Shown piece after piece: positions 10,774 to 22,093 of a stretch of 64,000 bases of DNA (its first letter is position 1; each line of letters begins with the position of its first letter). The notes beneath the pieces are model-generated. The model saw only the letters and a program-made list of their open reading frames with translations. It searched no databases and was not told the origin of the DNA. Where the stretch lies: contig OY288247.1 of NCBI GenBank assembly GCA_958450325.1, positions 59,771,701-59,835,700 of the forward strand. Direction: 5' to 3'. This DNA is from Agrostemma githago (lineage: Eukaryota; Streptophyta; Magnoliopsida; Caryophyllales; Caryophyllaceae). The translations under genes were made by a program, and so were the position numbers.

Positions 10774-12229
10774 TTAATCGGGGTTGCTTTTAGGGGGGTC
10801 TTGGTCATTAAATTCAAATTCAATGTTAACGATCTTGAGCTTTTCTCTAAACTTCGGCAAGCCCATAAGTCGTGTTACCTCGGAAAGCATTGCAAATTCT
10901 TTGGGAATATCTTCTTCGGAGGTAGAACCTAGTATAAATAGGGCACCGTCGTCTTCTTCGTTATCATAGTCAAGATCTTCGGTAGAGGGTTCTTCATTGG
11001 GTGGAAATTCCACCATTTGATTCCAAAACTCCGCTTGGGAATTTTCTGGAAGGAACGCGGGAAGCACAAATTGAACCGTATCATTAGCAACATTGAAAGA
11101 TAATCGCCCTCGCTTCACATCAATAATTACTCCACCGGTAGCTAGGAAAGGCCGTCCCAAAAGAATAGGATTCCGCTCCTCTATAGGCATGTCAAGAATA
11201 ACAAAATCGGTTGGTATATAAAGATTACCCACGTTGACCATGAGATTGCGGGCTAGTCCATAAGGTTCCTTTGTAGTTCCATCGGCCATTTGCACATTAA
11301 CTGGGATGTGTTCCAAGTCCTTGATATAAATGGTTTGGGCAATGGCTAGGGGCATTAAACTAATGTCGGCGCCAAGGTCACACAAGGCTCGGTCTATCAA
11401 AACATGGTCTATGGAACAAGGTATAGCAAAGCTACCCGGATCACCTAACTTGATGGGAATTGTAACTCTTGGGGTAGTCCTTGGGGAAACGGGAGCTCCT
11501 TCCCTTTCGGTGGGTTTCAAAATAATGTCTCGAATATATTCGGACAGGGTGGGCATGGAAGGGCTTGTATCAATGTTCTCGATAAGATCGGTGAAAGTTA
11601 TCATGTCCAAAGCTTGGTTATCGAATGGGATTTGTGGCTTGTCATTCAAGGGAGGTACTTCGATCCTAGAGACTAGGTTCGTGTCCTCTATTGGAATTTG
11701 TTCAATAACGTATGCAAGGTCTCCTACAAGATACTTTAATGGGTCTCTTCTTGGTTTTTCGGTTACATTCTTGACCACTTTCTCATCGGATTCATTGATT
11801 GAGGGATGAGATGTAGTTTGTGGGTCAAAGGGTTTCACCGGTTTCTTTTTGCTCATTACCTTAATGACATTCACGGATGCTTGATTGAAAGAATTGGTCG
11901 GCTCTTGAGAAGATCGAGCTTGCGAGGCGGAACGTGCCTCTAGAGCTTCAAGTCTAGCTCGATTTGACGCATTTTCCTTCAATAAGAATTTGATTGTTTG
12001 TTGAATGTCATATAGAGTTTGAGAGTTACCTTGAAAGTGCCTTGGAGGGCCTTGATTATATGGAGGGTAGGTTTCAAATGGAGGACCATAATTTGGTCGA
12101 GGTGGTCCTTGAGGATAAAAATAACCTTGATTGAATTGATTCGTGTGAGGAGGTCTCGGTTGATAGTGGGACCCATATGAATTAGGATAAACCCTTTGAT
12201 TGGGGGCTCTTGGAAAAGGATATGATCCT
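10774..12229 (-). pseudogene. Athila-type gag C-terminus and aspartic protease (element A)
   Basis: An uninterrupted minus-strand frame continues gag after the nested insertion. It opens with a Pro/Tyr/Gln-rich linker, then a coiled-coil-like segment (KFLLKENASNRARLEALEAR), a Lys-rich linker, and a retropepsin-like domain: DPGSFAIPC, active-site LCDLGADISLMPL near 11370-11386, flap region VQMADGT, and ILLGRPFLATGG. An acidic tail (EPSTEDLDYDNEEDDGA) and the stop at 10774 follow. In family members the protease matures Gag and Pol. The residues needed for catalysis (D-L-G) are present. No RT follows. The frame ran on into the inserted LTR up to 12432 only by chance. Confidence 0.88.
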
Positions 12230-14588
12230 TGTAGACACCCACATTTTGACCGCCAGGTGTCTATAGTAGTTCCCGCCAAACACCCGATGATGATCGGACG
12301 CAAACGTGCTTTAACGTATTCAGAAATGGGCTCGTAACCATGGATATTTGGCTTAGGCATTTTAAGGAGTACAAATCTCACAAAACCAACCTCAAAATCA
12401 GGCCCAGTGGGTCGTTTCGAGTCAAATAACACTATTTTGGGTCAAAACCGTCACCAGGGGTAAAACCGTCTTTTAGCGACCGAGTCAAAACCCGGTCAAA
12501 GATATTTCCCGAAACTCGTAGGCTGACCGTGACATCTCACACGTCCTATTCGGACTCCAACTCTACAAAAATCAGCTACACAAAATAATAAACAATTCCG
12601 TTTAAGGTAGAATTCGATCTCAAGTAGGAATTCTATCCGGAAACCGATTCAGACATTGACCGAGTACCAAATACTCGGCCAATACACCCTCAAAGTCAGC
12701 CGAAATCCCTTTCTTCTTGGCCAAGAAAGTGGAATTCTTATTTCCCTCGAACTCCTACGTTTCCTATCCTAAGCGGTACTCAAACTCCTAAACCAGGGTC
12801 GGAAACTCCCTATAAATAGGACCTCCCGTCCAACATAAAACAGACATCAATGACAACAATTTTTCAGCCAATATACACGGTTTTTACACACCCATCACCC
12901 GGTTTACATACAACCCGATAGTTAGCAAATCCCGACACCTTTCCGAAGTCTCGAAATACCGACGAAGCCGGCCAAACCCGACGTCCCAAACCACCTAAAC
13001 CAATACACCTTAACTCATCCTCATCATCTCGACGCTCTCGAGTCTAATCCACTTCCCGACGAGCCTTATCCCGAGAAAACAAAGCATGTAGGTTGAGGGT
13101 GTAAATCAAACCCGACTCTTCTCTTTTTCTCTTCTCTTTTTCTCGTTTTTTTATGGGTCTTTCGTCGGTCTTTTTCTATTTTTTCTAATATCGATACTAC
13201 TAAAAATTATTTTCATATATCAAATATTCTTAAAATACGATATCGATTCTATATAATCGAATATCGTATCAAAAAGAATTATATTAAGATTTCGACGATT
13301 TCATTTTATTTTTGTTCGTTCAAAATTCCTTTTCCTTATTTTTCGTTCAAAAACAAACTTTTTCAAAACCTTTTCTAAAGTCATTCCGACTATTCAATAT
13401 CGATCTCATAATCGAATATCGAATACGACGAATATCGAAAATATAAATCGAGTATAAATTAATCCATATTTATACGCGATTTATAACAATTTTCGACAAA
13501 AAATAAAATTGGACAGACCCGTAAGCGAGTCGCGCCCGGTCCAGGCGACTCGCGCACGAGTCTGTGATCCGAGACCTTTTTTTTTAGTTTTTCGATCGTT
13601 TTATTTTTATTATTCTACGAAACGATTTCTAAATTTATATCTTTTTCAAAACTATTCCAAATATTCGATATTGATTTCATAGTCGACTATCGAATATAAC
13701 GAATATCAAGAATATTAAGTCGAGTACGAATTATGCAATATTCGTACGCGATTTAATCAAAAAAATTCCGAAAACAGTTGTCGAAATCAGGCCGCCACGC
13801 GACCCGCATGAGTCTCGGGCGAGTCGCGCGGCTCTCGGCCCAAACACGTTTTTTTTATTTTTTTTCGAACTTCGTTTTTTATACAAAACAACGTTCTTTT
13901 CAATTATATTTTCAGGTTTCGATTAATTCTTATTTTCTCGATTTCATATATTATTATTCATCGTTACTAACTCGTTTTCTCGTGTTTGTAGCAAATTATT
14001 CTCTTATTTTTTTTTTATCGTTTTATTAGACTAAAACGAACCCACATGCTAAAATAACTTCGACGTTATTAGTTTAACATGCATTAAACGACTTAGCAAC
14101 CTATTTATTTATTTTTCCTCACATGTCTTAGGAAAATAATCTCTGCATATCATTTCATCGTCGAACTAACACGTGTACACCAAAATCGAACGATATCTTA
14201 GTAAAGGCCGCTAAGTGCGGGCGGGGTTGGGTGTTCTCGCTGAACTTCCCAACACGTACCCTCACCCCTTACTCAGAACCATGGTTTCCGGATGTCCGAA
14301 TCCATTGGCAACGAGAGTCATTCAATATACGATTAACCGCCCAGTCGGCATCGGTATCGATATGCTAAGGGACGAACCCAATAAACTCTGACATCGGAAA
14401 TGGGCCAGGCTTTAAGTATGGCCCACTACGACATAGAGTGGGTTCGAATGGTTCCGAATAACCATAAAATTCGGTGGCGACTCCTACTTCGATTTAAAAT
14501 TCTATTTGATCCATCTCATATGGAAATTCTATCGCCTCCCCAAAACCCGCGCTTCGCCGCGTCGGGGTGGACCTATGTCATGTCCACA
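12230..14588 (+). repeat. LTR of nested Ogre-like element
   Basis: It is 2359 bp, TG to CA, and followed by a PBS. The U3 is about 580 bp long and has the inverted repeat CCGAGTA-ccaa-ATACTCGG-type at about 12659-12678. The long R-U5 part holds GC-rich inverted words (GCGAGTCGC ... GCGACTCGC, about 13525-13553; another at 13790-13840). Sequence around 13085 (GCATGTAGGTTGAGGGTGTAAA) and 14209-14330 is also found at 24220-24245 (inverted) and 25127-25260, so these fragments belong to one family. Confidence 0.88.
12811..12820 (+). promoter_or_regulatory. TATA box of Ogre-like LTR
   Basis: TATAAATAGG sits about 580 bp into the LTR, followed by a C-rich start region (ACCTCCCG). Homologous positions in the related LTR fragments read TAAATACACC (24488-24500, minus) and AATAAATAACC (about 42940). 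Confidence 0.7.
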
Positions 14589-14591
14589 ATT

Positions 14592-14609
14592 TGGCGACTC
14601 CGCTGGGGA
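14592..14609 (+). other. Primer binding site, TGGCGACTCCGCTGGGGA
   Basis: It starts 3 bases after the LTR end CCACA. The sequence is the TGGCGACTC-type PBS I associate with Ogre/Tat elements (tRNA-Arg); the tRNA assignment is from memory. An inverted copy lies at about 15629-15646. Confidence 0.75.
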
Positions 14610-15532
14610 AGAAATGATGTGTCACTTACCATCGGCATCCTCAGGGTGAGACTCGAAAAGAAATCGTTCGATTAGTAATGTACACGTTTTAGTTCAATGG
14701 TTCACGACTCCTAGACGGGTGACTCGTGGATGGTGGACCTTCCTTAGGATTCGGCAAAGTGGGCCTAGTCCCGTTCGAAGGATGGTCTACGTGAGAATTC
14801 CCCAGACTTTGGACTCTAGTGTGTAAACGGGCTTCCCTTTGTAGGAGTCTGTCCTACGAAGGTGGGCCGTGCCTTGACAAGTAAGGCGGACTGGGATGGG
14901 GTGGAAACCCGTGATATAAGATCGACGGAGTTTCGACGCTATAGACTTTAACTTATGACAAGACCCGACACTGCTAAAAACGGGAAGTCCTAAGAAGAAG
15001 AGGATTTTGAAAAAGGGAACTTGGATTTGAAAACCGAGCAAAGTCGGATTGGAAAGCCCGATTTTTTTTTGAAAACCGAGAAAAGGGTATCGGGCCGAGA
15101 TTTCGGGCTTTTTTTTTGAAAAGGTTTGGACAGCATACCGGCTAAAAATAGGCTATTTTGAGTCAAAATCATAAGTCCTAAATTCGGCAGCTTTCCGGGT
15201 TTTGAAAAAGAATGGGTTTGTAAGTTTTTGAAAAAATTGACGGTTTTTGAAAAGACCGAAAAGGATCAAATAGCATGTAGTCATAGAATCAGTATAACGA
15301 CGCCATGTATGCTCTTAGTCTAAGTCTCGGTCGGTCTAATAGGGTCTATACCAACAACGATCGCTTTCTCGTACTGAGGACGGACTCCCTAAGCCGAGTT
15401 GGTCTTAGGACATGCCGCAAAGTCTAAACGAGTTCCGCCATCGAAGTCTTTAGTGCACCCAAGTGGGAATGCACCGTGGTATAGTGGGACGTCGGTCACA
15501 AGTAACCGGCCCGGGATAGAACGGGGTTATGC

Positions 15533-16001
15533 ATGAACCATTGAACTAAAACGTGTACATTACTAATCGAACGATTTCTTTTCGAGTCTCACCCTGAGGA
15601 TGCCGATGGTAAGTGACACATCATTTCTTCCCCAGCGGAGTCGCCAAATTGTGGACATGACATAGGTCCACCCCGACGCGGCGAAGCGCGGGTTTTGGGG
15701 AGGCGATAGAATTTCCATATGAGATGGATCGAATAGAATTTTAAATCGAAGTAGGAGTCGCCACCGAATTTTATGGTTATTCGGAACCATTCGAACCCAC
15801 TCTACATCGGAAATGGGCCAGGCTTTAAGTATGGCCCACTACGACATAGAGTGGGTTCGAATGGTTCCGAATAACCATAAAATTCGGTGGCGACTCCTAC
15901 TTCGATTTAAAATTCTATTCGATCCATCTCATATGGAAATTCTATCGCCTCCCCAAAACCCGCGCTTCGCCGCGTCGGGGTGGACCTATGTCATGTCCAC
16001 A
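15533..16001. repeat. Folded-back (hairpin) 3' terminus of Ogre-like element
   Basis: 15533-15804 is the reverse complement of 14434-14705 (LTR end, PBS and about 100 bp of internal DNA). At 15804/15805 the sequence turns round and 15805-16001 repeats 14392-14588 in forward orientation. The two arms (about 15650-15804 and 15848-16001) are almost perfectly complementary with a roughly 43-base loop. The true LTR terminus CCACA is preserved at 16001. Confidence 0.93.
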
Positions 16002-17010
16002 ATCCTTGAGTAGGCATGGAATAAAATCCGGCTCCCAAATTAGGGTTATTCGTTTGAGATTTTTCATGGGTTCCTTGGGTGTTAGCTTGATAAGCACTCT
16101 CCTTTCTCATACACAATTCGGAATCGTGGTCATATCTTCCGCAATGATCACATGGAATTTCAATGCGATACAATTTAGGTGGTGAAATGGATGATCGTCT
16201 TGGTGAACTCACCCTTCTTGGTGGAGTCGATCTTTTTGGAGATGTTCTAGTCTTGGGTGGAGAATTGGCTCTAGCAACATACACTTCAAATCGCTTAACC
16301 AACTCCTCGACTCTAGCTTCAAGATCGGTTCTCCTTTCGGTTCACGATGTTGACTCACCACTTAGCTCTTCATGTTGATCATTTTCGGAATATTCATCAT
16401 TCTTGGCTATCCTTTCAATGAGTTTTGTAGATTCGATTTCATTAAGCAAAAAGAAATCGCCTTTTGCCGCCACATTGACATTATCCTTGGCGTTATTCGA
16501 TAACGGGTGGAAGAAAATATGAAGTATAAGCCAACTAGGGATTCCGTGGTGCGGACACTTCCTTTGCAATGTTTGAAATCTGTCCCAGGCTTTACCTATG
16601 CTTTCATTTTCTTGTTGTTGGAACGTTTGAATTTCTCTTCGGAATTTGTTGGTCTTGGATGGTGGGAAGTATTTTTCGAGGAAGGTGTTGCACAATTGCT
16701 CCCAAGTGCGAAAGGTATTGTTGGGGAAACTTTTAATCCATCTCCTTGCTCCATCACGCAAGGTGCGAGGAAAAAGGATCCGACGTAGTTGGCACTCGGT
16801 GACACCTTCAAGCTTGACACCAATAAGACTTTCTTTAAAAAGACAAACATGCTCTATCACATCTTCATTTGGTAATCCTCGAAAAGTTTGTTGTTGAATC
16901 AAATTGATGATGGAAGGTTTAAACTCAAAACTCTCCGGGATGGTTCCAATGAAGACGGGTGAAGAAATCTCTTCAATAGATGGTTGAGAATGGGACCCAA
17001 GTGTAGCCAT
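16002..17010 (-). pseudogene. Athila-type gag N-terminus (element A)
   Basis: The frame opens at 17010 (MATLGSHSQPS) 273 bp after the PBS. Residues about 20-190 form a Retrotrans_gag domain: LIQQQTFRGLPNEDVIEHV, then RRWIKSF, FLEKYFPPSKT, WDRFQTLQRKCPHHGIP. A TGA stop (16342-16344) interrupts it, but the same frame continues with a basic Ser/Pro/Arg-rich linker and a CCHC zinc knuckle (CDHCGRYDHDSELC, C-x2-C-x4-H-x4-C) near 16140-16181. It is then split by the Ogre-like insertion at 16001/12230 and resumes at 12229. Gag forms the virus-like particle and binds RNA. The TGA may derive from CGA. Confidence 0.87.
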
Positions 17011-17282
17011 ACTTGAATCCTTGGATGTTGTTCAAAGATGGGGTGTTGAGAAATGATGAAATTGCTGGAAGATCACAATATCAAGTTGTTGTTTCGGTCC
17101 ACAATATTTCCAAGCGACTTGTTCTCCGAATGGGGATCAAGTAACCTAAATCAAAAGTATACCTAGCAAAACTTAACAAACAATGAGCCTCCAAGCACCT
17201 AATGGCACTAGGGTAGGAGGGAAGAAAAACAATTATCCAAACACAAAAAAACAAAGACTTAATCAATTAACTAATCGCCGCC
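17011..17282 (-). other. Gag leader of element A
   Basis: Untranslated stretch between PBS and gag start. Nothing else is recognised. Confidence 0.5.
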
Positions 17283-17300
17283 TCCCCGGCAACGGCGCCA
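17283..17300 (-). other. Primer binding site of Athila element A
   Basis: On the minus strand TGGCGCCGTTGCCGGGGA lies 3 bases after an LTR end in CGCGCATCA. TGGCGCCGTTGCYGGGGA is the standard Athila PBS; element C has TGGCGCCGTTGCTGGGGA at 36589. Confidence 0.92.
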
Positions 17301-17303
17301 TTT

Positions 17304-17485
17304 TGATGCGCGCTATCGCTGACACGCATGCAAACAATATTTTTAGTCTCAACTTACTACTATGTAGTAGCGGCAAGTCGAGGTCGATCAACAAGGAGGC
17401 GGTTAAGCAATATTGGTCAAGTCTAAGATTTAGTCGCGTTTGGGATTGACATGGGGGTTTTGGGACGAGAAGAGTTGAACTAATG
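17304..17485 (-). repeat. 5' LTR of element A, U5 end
   Basis: The LTR ends ATCA at 17304 (minus strand). It is separated from the rest of the LTR (20734-22093) by the hAT insertion. Together the parts give about 1.54 kb, the size of the other Athila LTRs here. Confidence 0.85.
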
Positions 17486-20400
17486 TAGAGGTGATCAAAC
17501 AGCCCAGGCCCATAAGCCCAACCCGGCCTAGCCCCATTTTTTAGAGGGCTTGGGCTATGATTTTAGGCCCAAAAAAGCCCAAAGCCCAGCCCTAAAAGCC
17601 CATGCTAAAAATTGGGCTGGATATGGGCCGAGTTTAAGGCCCTAAAGCCCGGCCCAGTCCGGCCCACCGAGATAAAGAGGTCAAATGGTTCTTTACTTGC
17701 TAAGTTGCTAGTCTTTTAAATAAATAATAAGTACTGCATAGTATAATTGATTGCCTTTAGCCTTTTAACTCTTTAAGTCTCCAAGGTTTGATAATCTCAA
17801 TATTCCCATTTCTCAACATCTAAACTCTACTACTCTAGTATCCAGATTTCATGATTTCCAAGTAGCAATGATACATCATCTCCCAAGACTTCTACAACTA
17901 ACCCACACCCCACCGTATTCCTTACTTCTTTTGTATATCCAACACTCATCTTCCACTCTATATATTCCATCAAAATCATATTTATTGTTCTATGGTTCTC
18001 TTAATCGGTTAGTCTCTTACTTTCTTATACTCTAATTAGTTTCCACTTGCTAATTTCTTATTCCAAAAATTTGATATAGTAGTTTTATTCAAGATTAAAA
18101 TAAATAAATTGAATTTTAATCTGTAATCTGATTTTTCTTTTCAATCTACTTATGCCTATAGGTTTAAGTATAATACTCTTGATGTTGTGGATCTTGAGGA
18201 AAATGATGAACTTAATTTGGGTGATGAAGTAGAGATTGATGTTGGTATTGGAAGAAATGATGATGGAGCAGTACAAGTTGATCTCGAAGCTGAAAAAAGG
18301 TCAAAGGTATGGGATCATATGATTAAGTATGTTACTAATGATAAAATAATACTAGAGCTAAGTGTAAATATTGTGGTAATACCTTCATGGCAAATCGCGG
18401 TTGCGGAACTTCTCATATGTTAAGGCATCTTAGTAAATGTATGTCGCGTCGTAATGTCGATATCAGGAATTTTTGTATCAGCTCTAAAACTGAACCTGAT
18501 GGAACTCAAAGCATGACTATAAGAGACCAAATTGTAGATCATGACCAAATTAGAGAATCAATATCTATGTTTGTAGTTAGTGGTGCTCACTCCTTTTGCA
18601 TTGTAGAAGAACCTGGATTTAAGTACATGGCTTCTTGTTTTTGTCCTACTTTTAAGGTCATGAGTAGACACACACTTAGAAGAGACGCACTTAAAATGTA
18701 TGACAAGGAAAGAATGGTTGTTGAATCTGAGTTATCTAAGGCACCAGGTCGAATTGCATTTACTTCTGATAATTGGAGAAACGATAGCACTCAAGATGAA
18801 TATATTTGTATAACCGCACATTGGGTTGACTCTGAATGGAAGTTGCAAAAGAGAATTATTAGATTTGGAGCTTTGACTCCTCCTTATGATGGTGTTAATA
18901 TAGGGGATGATGCATCTTGCTTGACTAAATGGAACATTTCTCATAAAGTTGCTTCTTTTACATTAGATAATGCTACTTATAATAATGTTATGGTTGAGGA
19001 AATTAAAAGGCAGCTTCTTAGAAGTGGGAAAGATGTCATGTTTGATGGCGAATTTCTTCAGATTCGTTGTTGTTGTCATATCATTAACCTTATTGTTAAA
19101 GCTGGTTTGGCTCTTCTTGATGATGTTGTTGATAAGATAAGGGCAATTTCTAGACATTTTAGACATTCAATACCAAAGAAAAAGAAGTTTTATGAAGTTG
19201 CACAACAGATTTATCATTTGAATCCTAGGAAACGACTTCGTGGTGATTGTTGTGTGCGATGGAATTCAACATTTTTGATGCTTGATCGTGCTCTTGATTT
19301 CAAGCGTGCTATTGATCATGTTATTGAGAAAGATAAAGATCTTAAGGCATTTATTCTTAGTGAAGAAGAGTGGAAAAAGTGTCTACTATTCATGAGTTTT
19401 TGAAACTTTTTTATGATATCACTAATGAATTTTCGGCCTCTAAGACTCCTACATCGAATATTTATTTTAAAGGGGTATGGGAAATCCAGTGTTTGTTATT
19501 AGAAGTGGCAAAGGTTCCACATGAGTATTTGGTTGATATGGTGAAGATGATGCTAGAAAAATTCAACAAGTATTGGGATAACTATTTTTTGTTGTTGTCT
19601 TGCGCTTGTGTTTTGGATCCTCGTTACAAGATTGGATTTGTTGAGTATTGCTATGTTACTCTCTATGGTGAGACACATGCCAAGGTGAAGATGAGGGAGG
19701 TTATGACTACATTGTGCAACTTGCTTAAGGAATATGATCATGTGAGTGGACGAAATGAGTATGATGACATGAGTAATGTAACTTCTGAAACAAATATTCC
19801 TTCGGGAAGAAGTAAGAGACTAGCTAACTTTAGTTGTGAGTAAGAGAGAAAAAGTGGAAGTCCATAAATCTGAACTTGATCTATACTTGGAGGATAAAAA
19901 TCTTGATTTAAATGCCAAGCTTGATGTATTGAGTTACTGGAAAGATGCGTCAACTAAATACCCACAACTTGCTGCCATGGCTCGTGACATTCTTGCAATT
20001 CCTATTTCTTCCGTACCCTCGGAATCTGCTTTTAGTATGGGGAAGAAGTTGATTAATTCATGGAGAGCTTCATTGACATCATTTACCATTGAGTCCTTTG
20101 CTTGCTACGAGGATTGGTTACGTGCAAACGGATTCACTCTCGGTAAGTAATATAATATTTTCTCATTCTTTACTAATATAATTTTTTTGTCTCACAAGAA
20201 ATGTATCTGATTATATTTTTTTCTATTGAAGGATCAACTCTCTTTACTCCTGCCCAAGATGATGACTATGAGGAAGAAGATCAAGCTTAGTGGAACTTGG
20301 TTGGATCTCATTATACATTTGCAGAATGATAAAGATGCTTTTTTTTGTTTTTATTGTACTTGAGAGCAGTGTGCTATGTACTTGAAAACTCTAATTTTGA

Positions 20401-20725
20401 AACTCCTAGTTATAATTTAGGCGTTAAACTTTAGCATGTTGCTTTACTAATTTATATTTTACTGATAGAGTGATAGACGAGTTACGAGTACTATCGTAAT
20501 TTTGTGTGTTTGGTAAAAAAAAACTAAGAATGTGTCTATGCAAATAACATGGCCCAAAAAGCCCATTTGGCCCAGAGGCCCATTAAAAGCCCTCTAGGGC
20601 TGGGTATGGGCTCCTTAAGAAGACCCAATCAAATGGGCCGGCCCAGCCCAGCCCATGTGCTTGGGCTGTTTTTTTACTTCAAGCCCAGCCCAAGCCCGGC
20701 CCAGCCCAGCCCATGATCACCTCTA
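17486..20725 (+). mobile_element. hAT transposon, 3.24 kb
   Basis: The ends are TAGAGGTGATCA (17486) and TGATCACCTCTA (20725), a perfect 12-bp terminal inverted repeat. Subterminal DNA on both sides is rich in GGCCCA/AGCCC. The flanks AACTAATG (17478-17485) and AACTAATA (20726-20733) agree at 7 of 8 positions, the 8-bp duplication expected of hAT elements. It carries one transposase gene in + orientation and lies inside the LTR of element A. Confidence 0.93.
18187..20290 (+). pseudogene. hAT-family transposase (DAYSLEEPER/RICESLEEPER type), frameshifted
   Basis: The product would cut and paste hAT elements. Seen in order: an acidic N-terminus (18187 on); a BED zinc finger reading CKYCG...HLSKC (18370-18440); the RNase H-like core with FTSDNWRNDSTQDEYICIT, FTLDNATYNN, CCCHIINLIVKAGL and RWNSTFLML (to about 19375); the hAT-like middle domain (19370-19840); and the C-terminal dimerisation domain with LDVLSYWK, YPQLAAMARDILAIP and SSVPSESAFS (19900-20100). 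Frame changes near 18360, 19375 and 19840 break it. A splice donor GTAAGT at 20146 and acceptor near 20231 give a short last exon ending EEEDQA-stop. The exact N-terminus is unclear; an upstream exon is possible. Confidence 0.85.
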
Positions 20726-21640
20726 AACTAATACTAGCGAGCTACACAACTAAAGCTAGAAACGATAATGGGAAAGGTGTTGGGGAGAGTCGGGATTCGG
20801 AAATGGAGTCTAGGAATCTCGGGATCGAGTTTTAGTTACAACGTTGAAAAGGGAGAGTGCCACCTTTCGGTTTCTTCACCCAACCCACCTATACCCGCTT
20901 TCGCGGCGAAAGGGTAAGTCTCAAGTCAAGATAATTTCAACCCCGAGTTTCCTCATATTGATAGAAATGAGTCAAGGTCAATCTAGCTGCAGTCTAGGTC
21001 CACAAAGACACAAAAACCTTAAACTTGATAAATCAACAAGTAAACAACCCACCAACATCCCTTGAGTCAAATAATCCAAATCCTCATCCCTAAATTCCCC
21101 AACAAGAACTCTACTCACTAGTCATAATGGATAACAATAAAACACTAATAAAGGAGAGATTGACTAAAGCATGCATAATAACTAAATGATAAGGAAACTA
21201 CAATCTAACAAACAACACTAAGGAGGAGAAATAAACTATCACACAAACTATGGAGAAACTAAACAAAGGAGAGAGAAAAATATAAACTAATTAATGGAGA
21301 AAGGGAGAGGAAAGAGATTACCAACTATGGAGAAAACTAAAGGAAGAAGATGAAGATTAACATAAAAGACTGAATCTTGAAAAGAATAATACTAGAACTT
21401 GTCACTAATCCTTGCAAATTCTTCAATCTTCAATATAAAAACACGATCTTCACTAAAGATGGAAGCTTGATCACAAACTATGGAGTAGAATTAATCTAAT
21501 ACTAATAAGATCTACTAAGTTTCTATGGAGATTTTCTACTAAGAAGCTTACTACAATTACTACTACTAGAGATCCTCTACACTACTCGTACTCCTAAGAG
21601 GCTCACTCAAGGCACAAGAGTGGCACAAAACCCTAGGTTA

Positions 21641-21651
21641 AGTATTTATAG
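21641..21651 (-). promoter_or_regulatory. TATA box of element A LTR
   Basis: Minus-strand CTATAAATACT, about 440 bp into the LTR and 90-300 bp downstream (in transcription sense) of the palindrome cluster. Confidence 0.65.
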
Positions 21652-21736
21652 TGTTTCTTAATGTGTCACACAAGCTTAAGGCCCGTAATCCAATTCCTCT
21701 TCTTTAAGCTAGACCTTCACCCTTTGCATCTTCATG

Positions 21737-21949
21737 GGGTGAAATTTCACCCTGCGGCTCGACGAACTAATCCCATCGGGTGAAATTTCACCCGGTGATA
21801 TTTCTTTCTCAATTTGCGATTTTGGCTCGTCTTCTCCATCGGGCGAAATTTCACCCGGTGGGCGAAATTTTGCTCGGTCGTTTCGCCCGATGGGATCTGC
21901 CCATGAAAATCTTCGAGGGTGGAAAATGTCGTCGGGCGAAATTTCGCCC
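21737..21949. repeat. Palindrome cluster GGGYGAAATTTCRCCC in LTR U3
   Basis: Copies start at 21737, 21778, 21841, 21860 (degenerate) and 21934. They share the 16-bp word of the array at 10165-10454, which precedes ORF-1 of the same element. Here the spacing is irregular (41, 63, 19, 74). Confidence 0.9.
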
Positions 21950-22093
21950 GGTGATACTTCTCCTCTTTTCCGGTCTCTTTCTTTGTCGATCAATTGGATT
22001 ACTTGAACTTTCGGTTGTGTGCTTTGCTCTTTGGACCGTATCTCTCTCATGCTCGTAGAAGCTCAAACACGTTTTTGGTCAAAAATCCTATCA

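Larger units (their letters stand above)
12230..16001 (+). mobile_element. Nested Ogre/Tat-like LTR element with folded-back 3' end
   Basis: The insertion starts TGTAGACACCC and ends TGTCCACA and is flanked by the 5-bp duplication ATCCT (12225-12229 and 16002-16006), splitting the gag frame of element A. It has one full LTR (12230-14588), a PBS, and about 940 bp of non-coding internal DNA (14610-15532). The 3' end is not a full LTR but an inverted copy of 14434-14705 followed by a forward copy of the last 197 bp of the LTR. There is no gag or pol. TGTAGACACCC starts recur at 24994 (minus), 26014 (minus, decayed) and 42416. Confidence 0.93.
7405..22093 (-). mobile_element. Athila-like Ty3/gypsy element A (minus strand, lacks pol and 3' LTR)
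   Basis: Read on the minus strand the order is: 5' LTR (22093 to 17304), PBS (17300-17283), gag (17010 to 16002), nested Ogre-like insertion, rest of gag and protease (12229 to 10774), palindrome array (10454-10165), ATHILA ORF-1 (9880 to 8091), and a conserved 3' box (7516-7477). RT, RNase H and integrase are absent between protease and ORF-1, where the spacing is under 1 kb. No copy of the LTR end is found at the left, so the 3' LTR was lost. A hAT element is nested in the 5' LTR. The left limit of the element is approximate. Confidence 0.82.
20734..22093 (-). repeat. 5' LTR of element A, U3-R part
   Basis: On the minus strand it begins TGATAGGATTTTTGACC at 22093, matching the TGAT...ATCA ends of the other Athila LTRs (TGATGCG, TGATAAG). 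It carries a palindrome cluster, a TATA box and a 5'-leader-like region, then continues at 17485 beyond the hAT insertion. The start is chosen from the ends alone, as the 3' copy is missing. Confidence 0.75.

Noticed and set aside
14448..14675. The same 75-residue frame at 14448-14675 (+) and 15563-15790 (-)
   Set aside because: Produced by the inverted copy of the LTR end and PBS; spans non-coding PBS sequence.
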